From the NCBI RefSeq assembly GCF_035650855.1, contig NZ_DASRGV010000061.1, positions 18,225-82,224 on the forward strand: DNA of 64,000 bases. Reading direction: 5' to 3'. The notes under the pieces were generated by a model. It did no database searches. It saw nothing but the letters and a program-made list of their open reading frames with translations, and was not told the origin of the DNA. Shown piece after piece: positions 17,558 through 26,260 of the stretch. Origin of the DNA: Actinocrinis sp035650855. GTDB lineage: Bacteria; Actinomycetota; Actinomycetes; Streptomycetales; Catenulisporaceae. The position numbers and the translations under genes are program-made. The first letter of the stretch is position 1. Each line of letters starts with the position of its first letter.

Positions 17558-20164
17558 TCACGGCGTCGGACCAGGCGTCGCCGTGACTGACGCCGGGGCG
17601 CTCGATCCGACGGCGTTGTCCGCGGTGATCTGGAACGTGTACGCGGTGCCGTTAGTCAGACCACTGACCACCGTGTACAGGCCGTTTCCGCTGCCCGCCC
17701 ACAGGAAGTCGTGCCCTGTCACGTGAACGGGCGCGATGCCCGGCGCGGTGATCGTGTAGCCGATGATCGGTGTCGCTCCGGTGCTGGCCGGGGGAGTGAA
17801 GTGGATGCTGACCGTGCCGTCGCCGGGATCGGCGCTGGCCGAGGTCGGCGCACCGGGCACGGCCGTCGTCGTCACTGCGGGCGTCACGGCGGCGCTCGGC
17901 AGTGAGGGGGCGCTGTCGCCGATCCAGTTGTGCGCGGTGACGGTGAACGTGTACGGGGTTCCGTTCGTCAGGCCGCTGATGGTGGTGTACCCGATCTTGG
18001 CGAGGTCGGCCGGCGAGATCGTCGCGCTCGCGCCGCCGGGAGAGGCCGTGACCGTGTACGAGGTGACCGGCAGCCCGTTGTCGACGAAGGTCGGGTTCCA
18101 GCCGACGTACCCGGTGCCGTTCGCGGCGAACGCGGCCACCTGCCCCGGCGCCTCGGGGACGCTGGCGCCGAAGCGCTCGGCCAGGATCCACCGGTAGCGC
18201 GGCTCGAGCCCCGCGGCGCGCACGATCGACGCAGGAGCCTGCGAAACGCTCTGGATCACGTGGTTGCCGGAGACGACCGCGTTGCCGTCCGCCGAATCGC
18301 GGTCGCCCTGCCACCAGTAGTTGCCGCTCACCAGCAGGGGATCGGGGCCGCTGGCGCCGGGCCGGTAGTCGGTGTGCCGGGCGCCCCAGTCGTTCGACAC
18401 GTTGCCGGTCAGCACGTTGCCGCTGGCCGTCCAGAAGGTGCAGCCGTTGTCGCAGTACATCGCGTGGCCGTTGTCCAGCGTGTCGGTGATGACGTTGCCG
18501 GTCAGGTGCTCGCCGGTGTCCATCGAGCTGCCGGTGATGCCCTGGGTGTAGATCCCGCCGCCGTCCGCGAGGAACTGCATCGCGTCGGTGATGTAGTTGT
18601 CTGAGACGGTGTTGCCGTTCGAGTAGTTCGGCGTCGCCTGCACCTTGATCTTGTCCGGCCAGCCGCCCCAGCCGAGCGAGATCGCGGTGTACGCGGTGTG
18701 GTCGATCTGGTTGTGGCTGATCAGGGTGTGCTCGGCGTATCCGACGTCGATCGCCACGCCGCCGTGGTATTCGACCGGCAGGCTGTAGAGGTGGTTGTCG
18801 AGCACCTGCACGCCCGAGGTGTGGTCGGCCTGCGCCGCCGGCTCGGGGATGTCCACGCCGCCGATCTCCAGCCCGTTGCCGGAGATGTCGGTGAATACGG
18901 AGCCTGCGACGGTGTCGTTCTGGGAGCCGTCGCCGAGGTCGAGGCCCGCGGCGCCGAGATGCACGAAGGCGTCGTTCTCGAAGCGGATGTCGCTGTCATA
19001 GCCGAAGCTGAGGTTGCCGGGCTCTTTGGTCCACGCGCCGTAGGGGCAGGTGCCGCCGGCGATGAACTGGCACAGGCCCTCCTGGTCGTAGCCGTGCGGC
19101 CCGGTGAGGGTGTAGTTCGCCTGGATCTCGTTGAAGCCCTCGCCGGTGTTCGGCGTGAGCCAGGTCGCGTAGGAGAACTGGATGCCGGAGAACGTGATGT
19201 CGTGCACGGGTGCGGTCGTAGTGCCCTGACCGACCACGAGCTGTTGCAGCACCGGCGCCTCGACGTCGGACCAGCGCAGGTTCTGCCCGGCGCGCGGAAT
19301 GTAGTAGACGGTGTCGGCCGACCGGTCCAGGTACCACTCGCCCGGCTGGTCCAGCAGCTCGTAGGCGTTGTCGACGTAGGCGGGGATCGAGCCGTTGCCG
19401 AGATTGCCGTTGTGCACCAGGTTGTAGCTGCGGCCGGAGCCGTCGGTGCGCTGGATGCGCAGCGTGGAGTTGTTCCAGCAGGGCTGCGCCATGCTGATGC
19501 CGGTGCCGGAGATCGCGGCCACCGGGCAGCGCGGCTCGGTCCAGGCGCCCTCGCCGCCGGTCTTCAGCGACCAGTAGGGCGCGCCGCCGCTGTATACGAA
19601 CTCGATATCGCTCGGGTTGCGCCAGCTCGCCATCGCGTCCGAGTCGGCGGTATAGCCCGAGGTGGTCTTCGTCAGGTGCACCGGCAGCGGCCCGCTGGCC
19701 CGATCGGCGCGCACGCCGTCGACGTAGAGCTGGCGCGTCTGCAGCCCGGCGGGAGCGGGCGCGGACCAGATGTTCTTCGACGGATCTGACTGGTGCCAGC
19801 CGGTGATCCGCTCGCCGCCGCTGAGCACGGGCCTGGCTCCGGGCGCGGCAGCCCACACGACGCTGTGGCCGTTGGTCCCGGAGTCGCGCGCGTCGAGTTG
19901 AAGCGGGGCCGACAGCCGGTAGGTGCCGCCGAATAGCTCGACCCTGATATCCGAGCGCATGTCTTGGTCGAGGGCGCGCACGCGGATCTGCGCGGCGTCG
20001 ATCGAGCAGGGCTGCCAAAGCGCACAGGATGAGCCGGAGCCTTCGGGCGAGGCGAACAGTATCGTCGCGGGCGCGGTGGCCGTAGCCGCACTGGCGGCAG
20101 GGGATAGAGAAGCCGCGGCCAGCAACGCCGCGGCCGCGAGAGTCAAGGAGCGGGACAAGGGCAT
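17558..20164 (-). CDS. secreted GH141-like beta-helix protein with C-terminal fibronectin III domains
   Basis: 868 aa with a Sec signal (1-27, ASAA). The N-terminal pattern VELFGGTYRLSAPLQL, PVLSGGERITGW, then RQLYVDGVRADRA is typical of GH141-like right-handed beta-helix enzymes (known members: alpha-L-fucosidase, xylanase). Parallel beta-helix coils follow to ~650. Two fibronectin type III modules (~675-770 and ~780-865) end in YTFTVTAHNW and YTFQITADNA. Probably degrades an extracellular plant or microbial polysaccharide; the exact activity is uncertain. The start has GGAGGAAACG upstream. It is divergent from the sialidase-like gene. Confidence 0.82.
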   Translation of the reverse strand: MPLSRSLTLAAAALLAAASLSPAASAATATAPATILFASPEGSGSSCALWQPCSIDAAQIRVRALDQDMRSDIRVELFGGTYRLSAPLQLDARDSGTNGHSVVWAAAPGARPVLSGGERITGWHQSDPSKNIWSAPAPAGLQTRQLYVDGVRADRASGPLPVHLTKTTSGYTADSDAMASWRNPSDIEFVYSGGAPYWSLKTGGEGAWTEPRCPVAAISGTGISMAQPCWNNSTLRIQRTDGSGRSYNLVHNGNLGNGSIPAYVDNAYELLDQPGEWYLDRSADTVYYIPRAGQNLRWSDVEAPVLQQLVVGQGTTTAPVHDITFSGIQFSYATWLTPNTGEGFNEIQANYTLTGPHGYDQEGLCQFIAGGTCPYGAWTKEPGNLSFGYDSDIRFENDAFVHLGAAGLDLGDGSQNDTVAGSVFTDISGNGLEIGGVDIPEPAAQADHTSGVQVLDNHLYSLPVEYHGGVAIDVGYAEHTLISHNQIDHTAYTAISLGWGGWPDKIKVQATPNYSNGNTVSDNYITDAMQFLADGGGIYTQGITGSSMDTGEHLTGNVITDTLDNGHAMYCDNGCTFWTASGNVLTGNVSNDWGARHTDYRPGASGPDPLLVSGNYWWQGDRDSADGNAVVSGNHVIQSVSQAPASIVRAAGLEPRYRWILAERFGASVPEAPGQVAAFAANGTGYVGWNPTFVDNGLPVTSYTVTASPGGASATISPADLAKIGYTTISGLTNGTPYTFTVTAHNWIGDSAPSLPSAAVTPAVTTTAVPGAPTSASADPGDGTVSIHFTPPASTGATPIIGYTITAPGIAPVHVTGHDFLWAGSGNGLYTVVSGLTNGTAYTFQITADNAVGSSAPASVTATPGPTP

Positions 20165-20222
20165 ACGTTTCCTCCACGGCGCCCGCGCCGGGCAGAGCAG
20201 CGCGCGGGAGCCATCACGACAT

Positions 20223-20233
20223 ACATCGGATGT
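20223..20233. promoter_or_regulatory. ACATCGGATGT operator upstream of the GH141-like gene
   Basis: An 11-bp odd palindrome 59-69 bp before the GH141-like start, the same as at 7698-7708 near the GH28 gene. Confidence 0.45.
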
Positions 20234-20419
20234 GTGGCGCCGGTAGGGACCGTATGGGCCGTTAGCTCCCTTGTCAATCTCCCTAACAAAGGCGATTCAT
20301 AGGATCTATGCCGTTCGCCGATTCGCCCTGCTCGTAGGGTTGCCATCCCGTGATCGACCGTTACGGTGGTCGGGTGAGCAAGAACCCTCAGTGAACCTGT
20401 CGGGCATAAGGGAGCGAAG

Positions 20420-22003
20420 ATGCGAGCACGACGACGCGCGGCGGCAGTGATCCTGGCGGCCGCGCCGCTTGCTCTGGGGCCGACCGCAGCCTGGGCACAC
20501 ACCGGCTCGGGCCTGGTGCAGGCCTCATCCGGGGATCCGACCGCCGCGTGCACCGCCGGGGCCGAAAGCGGCACCAACTTCCCGAACACCGAGGTGGAGC
20601 CCTACATCGCGGTCAACCCCTGGAACGCGCACCAGGCCATCGGAGTCTTCCAGCAGGACCGGTGGACCGACGGCGGCGCGCACGCCGGCGGCGTGGTGTG
20701 GACCCGCGACGGCGTGCACTACGCGGAGGGGCTGCTGCCCTTCGGCACCTGCGGCGCGCCCGGCGGCACGAACTACGAGCGCGTCTCAGACCTCTGGGTC
20801 AGCTTCGGCCCGGACGGCGCCGCGTACTCCAGCGGCCTGGAGTTCGACGACGCCGACAACCGCAACGGCCTGGGCGCCGCGACCTCCTTCGACGGCGGGC
20901 GCACCTGGAAGTTCGCCCAGCCGGTGATCGCCGACGACGACACGGCGCACTTCAACGACAAGAACTCGGTCACCGCCGATCCGCGCCGGCCCGGAACGGC
21001 GTACCAGGTCTGGGATCGGCTCGACCAGCCCTTCGACGCGAGCGGCCACGCGATCTCCTTCGACGGGCCCGCCTACATCTCGATCACGCACGACCACGGC
21101 CGCACCTGGTCCGCGCCCCGGGTGCTGGTGAACACCTCGGTCACACCGAACATGCAGACGATCGGCAACATCATCGTGGCCGACGGCCGCTCCGGGCGCC
21201 TGTACGACTTCTTCGATCAGATCACGTACACCGATCCGAACACCGACGGCGTGATCGACGCGCACTACGCCTTCATCACCTCCACCGACGGCGGCCGCAC
21301 CTGGTCCGCGCCGTCCAGGATCACCGCGGACACCTCGGTCGGCGACGTCGACCCGAACGACCCGACGAAGTTCCTGCGCACCGGCTCCGGCCTGCCGAAC
21401 GTGGCGATCGACCCGGTGACCGGCGAGCTCTACCTGGCCTTCGAGGGCACCACCTTCACCGGCGGCGCGACCGACCAGGTGGAACTGGTGCACTCGAGCG
21501 ACCACGGCCGCTCCTGGTCCGCTCCCGTCCGCATCAGCCACGGACCGCAGGCTCCCTCGTACACGCCGTCGATCGCGGTGGACCCGGCCGGGACCGTGAG
21601 CGTCACGTACTACGACGTGCGTGACTTGAAGCCCGGCAACACCACCACGCTGCCGACCTCCACGTGGCTCTACTCCTTCCCGCGCGGCCACCAGCACGAC
21701 GCGGTCGAGCGCCGCATCGCGCCCGACTTCGACTGGCTGCTCGCGCCGAGCGCCGGCGGACATTTCCTCGGCGACTACGAGGGCCTGGCCGCCGCCGGGT
21801 TCGACGCGGTGCGGCCGTTCTTCTCCACGACGCTGAACGCGCCGCAGACCAACGTGTTCAGCGGCACCTTCGAGACGCCCCTCGGCGACCCGTTCGCACT
21901 CAGCCAGCCGAACCCGGGGACCGCGACGCCGCACACAGCGGGACCGCCCAGTCCCGCGCAGCGCATCGCGGCGCACCTCGCGGAGCGCAAGACCGCGCAC
22001 TGA
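20420..22003 (+). CDS. secreted Asp-box (sialidase/BNR-type) beta-propeller protein
   Basis: 527 aa with a Sec signal (RARRRAAAVILAAAPLALG, cleavage near AWA). Four Asp-boxes are visible: SFDGGRTWKF, THDHGRTWSAP, STDGGRTWSAP and SSDHGRSWSAP, evenly spread as expected of a six-bladed propeller. VEPYIAVNPWNAHQAIGVFQQDRW is a conserved opening of actinobacterial exo-sialidase-like proteins. The catalytic Arg triad of true sialidases cannot be assigned, so it may be a sialidase, another glycosidase or a binding protein. It is divergent from the GH141-like gene and followed by a separate membrane-anchored gene. Confidence 0.8.
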   Translation: MRARRRAAAVILAAAPLALGPTAAWAHTGSGLVQASSGDPTAACTAGAESGTNFPNTEVEPYIAVNPWNAHQAIGVFQQDRWTDGGAHAGGVVWTRDGVHYAEGLLPFGTCGAPGGTNYERVSDLWVSFGPDGAAYSSGLEFDDADNRNGLGAATSFDGGRTWKFAQPVIADDDTAHFNDKNSVTADPRRPGTAYQVWDRLDQPFDASGHAISFDGPAYISITHDHGRTWSAPRVLVNTSVTPNMQTIGNIIVADGRSGRLYDFFDQITYTDPNTDGVIDAHYAFITSTDGGRTWSAPSRITADTSVGDVDPNDPTKFLRTGSGLPNVAIDPVTGELYLAFEGTTFTGGATDQVELVHSSDHGRSWSAPVRISHGPQAPSYTPSIAVDPAGTVSVTYYDVRDLKPGNTTTLPTSTWLYSFPRGHQHDAVERRIAPDFDWLLAPSAGGHFLGDYEGLAAAGFDAVRPFFSTTLNAPQTNVFSGTFETPLGDPFALSQPNPGTATPHTAGPPSPAQRIAAHLAERKTAH

Positions 22004-22068
22004 CGTCATCTTTATGTCGGGCACGGTGCACTAGCCGGAGAGGACCACCGATTTCCGGGAAGGCCACC

Positions 22069-22818
22069 GTGCCCGACTACGACGAACACGATCCGTACGG
22101 CGAGACGCGCGCCGCTCCCGGCGAGCCGGACGGCGCCGGCTCCGTCGACCCCTTCGACGCCTTCCGAGCGCGGCGGGCGCAGGAACGCGCGGAGCAGGAG
22201 CCGTTCCCCGAGCAGCTCGCGAGCGAATCCGCCGGGCCGATCCGACCGGGCGCGGAAACGTATGGCGGCGCCTACTTCCCGCCGGAGCCTCCGCTGCCAT
22301 ACCAGGAGTACAACCAAGTCGTGCCGCCGATGCCGTTCGACGAGGCGGCCTCACGCGCGCCGCGTCGCCGGCTGCGTTCGGCGATCGTGTTCGGCGGCGT
22401 CGCGGCGCTCGTCATCGGCGTGGGCGCGGGCGTGTGGGCGGTGACCGGTTCGTCCGGAGGCTCACCGGCGGCCGCGGCCGGGACGCCGTCGGCGAGCGCC
22501 CCCGCCTCGCCCGGACCGAAGGCGGCGAAAGCCGGCAAGGCCGTCAACGCGCGTCTCACGGTCACCTCCGTCGGCTCCGACTCCTTCACCGCAACGACCG
22601 CGCGAGGCGAGACAGTAGTCGTACACATCACCTCCGAGACGCGGTTCGGCACCGCCGCGCGCCCTTTCACGCGCGCCCAGCTCGTGCCGGGCGCGAAGGT
22701 CGTCGCGCGGCTGCGTAAGGACCCTGACGGGGCCGTAGCCGCCACCGTGATCGCGTCCGAGATCCCGAAACCGAACGACCAGGAGACCGGCACCGCGTCA
22801 CCTGCCGCAGGGGCCTAA
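22069..22818 (+). CDS. single-pass membrane protein with extracytoplasmic DUF5666-like domain
   Basis: 249 aa. An acidic, Pro-rich cytoplasmic N-terminus (1-100) is followed by basic residues PRRRLR, one transmembrane helix (~105-125) and a linker rich in Ala, Ser and Pro. The ~90-residue C-terminal domain (LTVTSVGSDSFTATTARGET...VHITSETRF...LVPGAKVVA) resembles the OB-like DUF5666 fold. The GTG at 22069 follows GGGA. No catalytic residues. A cell-envelope role is likely; more cannot be said. Confidence 0.7.
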   Translation: MPDYDEHDPYGETRAAPGEPDGAGSVDPFDAFRARRAQERAEQEPFPEQLASESAGPIRPGAETYGGAYFPPEPPLPYQEYNQVVPPMPFDEAASRAPRRRLRSAIVFGGVAALVIGVGAGVWAVTGSSGGSPAAAAGTPSASAPASPGPKAAKAGKAVNARLTVTSVGSDSFTATTARGETVVVHITSETRFGTAARPFTRAQLVPGAKVVARLRKDPDGAVAATVIASEIPKPNDQETGTASPAAGA

Positions 22819-22850
22819 CCGCAGGCCGAGAACCCATCCCAGGCCTGTCG

Positions 22851-22893
22851 CCGAGACGCTGTCGAGGCGTCATCGAGGAGCTGTCAGCACAGT
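22851..22893 (+). promoter_or_regulatory. SARP-type promoter of the condensation-like gene
   Basis: Three heptamers at 11-bp steps: CCGAGAC (22851), TCGAGGC (22862) and TCGAGGA (22873). Then exactly 8 bp and a -10 box CACAGT (22888-22893). This is the classical SARP layout. The ATG of the next gene lies 6 nt after the -10 box, so the mRNA is probably leaderless. Confidence 0.75.
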
Positions 22894-22899
22894 GGTCGG

Positions 22900-24144
22900 A
22901 TGGGTAGTGCTTGGCCGCCGGTCCAAACGGTGCTCGAGATCAGCGGATTCGCGGACGTCGCAGCGTTGCAGCGGGCCGTTGACACCGTGTTCCGGGCGCA
23001 CCCCCACCTCCTGCGCGGATTCGGCCGTACCGCGCACGGCAGCCTGATATCCGTCGAGCGACGTGACGCGGTACCGCGGCTGCGCGCGGTGGACTTGCGC
23101 GAATACCCGGCGGGGCATCGGGAAGCCGCGGCATCGCGGCTCGAGGAGCACGAACGCTGCGAAGAGTTCGCCCTCGGCGCGCCGCCGCTTGTCAGGCTCC
23201 TGTTGATTCGCACCGGCGATCGGGAGCGGCGCTTGGCCGTGACGAGTCATCGCCTGCTCCTTGACGACTGGTCTCACGCGGCCTTGATTCGCGCCGTGCT
23301 CGCCGCGTTCCGCGCGGGCTGGGGCAATGAGGGCACGGATCGCGGCACCGCTCGGCAGTGCACGCTCGACGGCCGGACCGCCGAGCCCGCCAGGACCACG
23401 CTCCGCGCCGCGGATCAGCGCCTGGAAACGGACGCGCACCGCGGTTTCGATCTCGCTGCCCCGTGCGGCACCGAGGACCCGGTTCGGTTGACCCGCGAAC
23501 TGCCGCGCGAGCTGACAAGGCGTATTGAGCTGCGTGCGGCCGAGTTGGGGGTCGCCGCGGAAAGCGTCGTGCACGCCGCGTGGGCGTTCGCGTTGAGCCG
23601 ATTGACGGGACGCCGGGACGTCGTCTTCGGGGCGACGGTGACCGTGCCGCGAACCGGTTCGTCGCACGATCCCACGGCGCTCGATGTGACGCGCGCGATC
23701 CTGCCCGCGACGGTTCGCGTGGAAGCCGAGGGATCGCCCGGCGACCTGCTGCGCGCCGCATCACGGCACACCATCGACAGCGCTCCACGCCGGCGCGGCG
23801 ACCGGACCGATCCGTGCTGGGACGCCGAACGGCGCGCATCTGACACTGTCGCGGTACTCGAACCCGAGCCGATCGGACCGGTCATGCCACGGCTCGGTAT
23901 CCGCATCAGTACGTTGAGTATGTTTGATGCGAAGCCCTTCCCGTTGAGCTTCTCGATCGTGCCCGGTCCGTCGTGGATCGCGCGAGTGGACTTCCAGCCC
24001 GCCGCGCTGCCGGCGCGCGTCGCGCGATCCGGACTCGGCCACGCGGTGGCATTCCTGGAAGCGGCCGCCTATGCGCCTGATTGCCGGTTGGACCGGATCG
24101 ACGACCGTCGAGCCGTCGGGGTCCGATCGGCGCGCGCCGCGTAG
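22900..24144 (+). CDS. stand-alone NRPS condensation-domain homologue with altered active site
   Basis: 414 aa, the length of a single C domain. VAALQRAVDTVFRAHPHLLRGF and the C-terminal FPLSFSIVPG strands match the condensation superfamily. The HHxxxDG motif reads HRLLLDDWS: the second, catalytic His is Arg and the Gly is Asp. It is therefore probably not a normal amide-forming enzyme; it may be inactive, structural or use other chemistry. No A or PCP domain lies nearby; the nearest free carrier protein is at 37 kb. Its SARP-type promoter places it in the cluster. The start at 22900 has no Shine-Dalgarno, as expected of a leaderless message. Confidence 0.75.
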   Translation: MGSAWPPVQTVLEISGFADVAALQRAVDTVFRAHPHLLRGFGRTAHGSLISVERRDAVPRLRAVDLREYPAGHREAAASRLEEHERCEEFALGAPPLVRLLLIRTGDRERRLAVTSHRLLLDDWSHAALIRAVLAAFRAGWGNEGTDRGTARQCTLDGRTAEPARTTLRAADQRLETDAHRGFDLAAPCGTEDPVRLTRELPRELTRRIELRAAELGVAAESVVHAAWAFALSRLTGRRDVVFGATVTVPRTGSSHDPTALDVTRAILPATVRVEAEGSPGDLLRAASRHTIDSAPRRRGDRTDPCWDAERRASDTVAVLEPEPIGPVMPRLGIRISTLSMFDAKPFPLSFSIVPGPSWIARVDFQPAALPARVARSGLGHAVAFLEAAAYAPDCRLDRIDDRRAVGVRSARAA

Positions 24145-24160
24145 CGCCGCCAGGCTTTGC

Positions 24161-24352
24161 TCAGTCCTGCTTGGCGCTGTGGTGAGCCGTTCGCCCGGCC
24201 GCGCCGCCTTCAGGCTCCAAGTGCAGGGCGTGCATCGTGAATTCGAGCGGGATCCGCCCTATCGCCATGGCTGAGCCAACGGCGCCGAGACCGTACGCGA
24301 TCCAGCGCCAGGTGAGGCTTTTCACCGTTTGAGGTACTCCGACGGAAGTCAT
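24161..24352 (-). CDS. possible 63-aa membrane peptide
   Basis: A short frame with one hydrophobic segment (WIAYGLGAVGSAMAIGRI). No ribosome site is seen at the ATG at 24352. It fills the gap between two convergent cluster genes. It could be real or chance; no family recognised. Confidence 0.3.
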   Translation of the reverse strand: MTSVGVPQTVKSLTWRWIAYGLGAVGSAMAIGRIPLEFTMHALHLEPEGGAAGRTAHHSAKQD

Positions 24353-24366
24353 GCGCACACTGTGCG

Positions 24367-25503
24367 TCAGGCCGCTTGAGCCGGAGTCAGATCCGGCTGC
24401 ACGAGCGGCGGGTAGTCGATATAGCCGGCCGCGCCGCCTTGGTAGAAGCTCGTCGGATCAGGCTCGTTATACGGACCGCCGGCCGCGATACGCGCCGGGA
24501 GGTCGGGATTGGCGAGAAACAGCGTGCCGAGGCAGACGGCGTCCGCCATGCCGCAGGAGAGCGCCTGGCACGCCTGCTCGACCGTGGCCGCTCCGGCCTC
24601 GGGGCCGCCTGGATGGGGATTGAGGATCAGCGGGCCGCGCCACAGTTCGCGCAGCCGCTGGGTCAGCGGTCGGTCGCCGACCTCCCGTACGTGCAGATAC
24701 GCCAGGTCCGAGGGCAGCGATCGCACCAGTTCCGGGTACAAGACGTCGTCATCGTCGGGCTCCATGCCGAACGCGGCGTTCCACGGCGCGATCCGGATCC
24801 CGACCCGCTGCGGTCCGAGCGCGCCGGCCGCCGCTTCGAGCGCCTCAAGCGCGAATCGGATCCGGTTGGCGACGCTCCCGCCGTAGCGGTCAGAGCGCTG
24901 GTTCGCGGCGGAGTCCAGGAATTGATTGACCAGGTAGCCGTTTCCCGCGTGCAGCTCGATACCGTCGAAACCCGCGTGCGCCGCCGCCTGCGCGGCATGG
25001 GCGAAGGAACCGATCGCGGCCTGGATTTGCCGGCCGGTGAGCGGGCGTGGAACAGGACACGGCACCATACCGCTCGCGGTGAACGTCTTCGCGCGTGCCG
25101 CGATCCGCGAGGGCGCCACCGGTGCGCCCCCGTCTGGTTGCAGATCGTGGTGGCTCACCCTCCCGGCGTGTACGAGCTGCGCGAATATGCGTCCACCTCG
25201 GGCGTGTACGACATCAGTAACCTGCCGCCACGATGCAATGTGCGCATCGGTGTGCAGACCGGGAGTTTTGATCGCGCTCTTGCCTTGCGCGGATACATAA
25301 GCACTCTCACTCACGATGAGGCCGGCGGCGGCACGCTGGCTGTAGTGCTCGGCCATCAGCGCGTTCGCCGTGCCGTCCGCGTTCGCGCGGCTCCGGGTGA
25401 GTGGCGCCATGACCAGTCGGTTGGCCAGCTTCAAATCGCCTATCGTCACCTCGTCGAACAGCGCGCTCGTATTCAACGTCTCAGGGGATTGAAACAGAGT
25501 CAT
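24367..25503 (-). CDS. Old Yellow Enzyme-type NADH:flavin oxidoreductase
   Basis: 378 aa. FMN TIM-barrel ene-reductase landmarks: NRLVMAPLTRSRA, the active-site pair in GIELHAGNGYLVNQFL (HxxN), and SDRYGGSVANRIRF. OYEs reduce activated C=C bonds with NAD(P)H and some act in polyketide tailoring. The ATG at 25503 overlaps the stop of the SRPBCC gene by 1 nt (TGATG), so the two form one operon. In context it may reduce an enone or quinone-like intermediate of the aromatic polyketide. Confidence 0.9.
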   Translation of the reverse strand: MTLFQSPETLNTSALFDEVTIGDLKLANRLVMAPLTRSRANADGTANALMAEHYSQRAAAGLIVSESAYVSAQGKSAIKTPGLHTDAHIASWRQVTDVVHARGGRIFAQLVHAGRVSHHDLQPDGGAPVAPSRIAARAKTFTASGMVPCPVPRPLTGRQIQAAIGSFAHAAQAAAHAGFDGIELHAGNGYLVNQFLDSAANQRSDRYGGSVANRIRFALEALEAAAGALGPQRVGIRIAPWNAAFGMEPDDDDVLYPELVRSLPSDLAYLHVREVGDRPLTQRLRELWRGPLILNPHPGGPEAGAATVEQACQALSCGMADAVCLGTLFLANPDLPARIAAGGPYNEPDPTSFYQGGAAGYIDYPPLVQPDLTPAQAA

Positions 25504-26033
25504 CAGAGCGCTGCCGCGTCGGCCAGCACCTGATCGACGAGCGCGGCGAACTTCGCCAGGGTCTCACCGGGGCTGGGACCATCCAGCGCCGCGCGCATCG
25601 ACGCGGCCCATTCGCCGTGCTTGTGGAGCTTCTCGTGCGACAGCTCGACGATGCAGCGGTGCGGACCGTCCGGGGTGAAGGACACCACGATCTCGCTGGC
25701 CCTTTCGTCGTCCTCGATCGGCCGCCAGCGCCCGTCGATCCGCCAGGACAGCGCGATCCGAACCGGCGGCTCCCAGGCCAGGACCCGGCCCCAGTCGGCG
25801 ACGACGCCGTCCGCGTCCTCCTCGTACCACCGGCCGCCCGGCCGCTTCTCGAACTCGATCCGGATCCGCCGGCCGGGCACCAGCTTGTGGTTGGCCGGCC
25901 ACCAGCCGAGGGGGCGATCGGCGAAGATCTCGAACGCGCGCTCGGCGCGGACCGGAACCGTCACATGCTTGCGCACCGGTGGAACCGACGCCGCGTCGGC
26001 GTCCGGCTCCGCCTGCCAGGACGAGGTGGACAA
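25503..26033 (-). CDS. SRPBCC / AHSA1-like hydrophobic-cavity protein
   Basis: 176 aa. HVTVPVRAERAFEIFADRPLGWWPANHKLV and the C-terminal amphipathic helix (ETLAKFAALVDQVLAD) indicate an AHSA1-type START fold. SRPBCC proteins bind hydrophobic ligands and in type II PKS clusters can be cyclases, but the AHSA1 branch is broad. The start is TTG at 26033 with GGGAGG six bases upstream. Coupled to the OYE gene, and divergent from the KSIII-like gene. Role in polyketide binding is an inference. Confidence 0.75.
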   Translation of the reverse strand: MSTSSWQAEPDADAASVPPVRKHVTVPVRAERAFEIFADRPLGWWPANHKLVPGRRIRIEFEKRPGGRWYEEDADGVVADWGRVLAWEPPVRIALSWRIDGRWRPIEDDERASEIVVSFTPDGPHRCIVELSHEKLHKHGEWAASMRAALDGPSPGETLAKFAALVDQVLADAAAL

Positions 26034-26195
26034 GGGAACCTCCCGGATCGGCGGTACAGGGCGCCGCGATGCTCCCGCGCCGAACTCGCCGCGCGGTGGA
26101 GCCGGGATGGAGTGCGCCGCCGCTCCGGACGCCTGATCGACCCGCGGCGCCCGGGATGCCGCGCCCGCCGCGGTCGATCCGCTCTCCGGCGCGGC

Positions 26196-26227
26196 TGCAC
26201 CGTGCGTCGAGCCGATCCGCGCACGCT
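26196..26227 (+). promoter_or_regulatory. candidate SARP-type promoter of the KSIII-like gene
   Basis: TGCACCG (26196) and TCGAGCC (26207) are 11 bp apart, followed by 8 bp and CACGCT (26222-26227) as the -10 box. The first heptamer is degenerate, so this is weaker than the site at 22851. Confidence 0.45.
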
Positions 26228-26260
26228 GCCGGCACCGAACCGTCGATCCGGGGAGCGCTG

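Noticed and set aside
22900..24144. A functional NRPS module
   Set aside because: Only one condensation-like domain, with the catalytic His missing, and no adenylation or PCP domain nearby.
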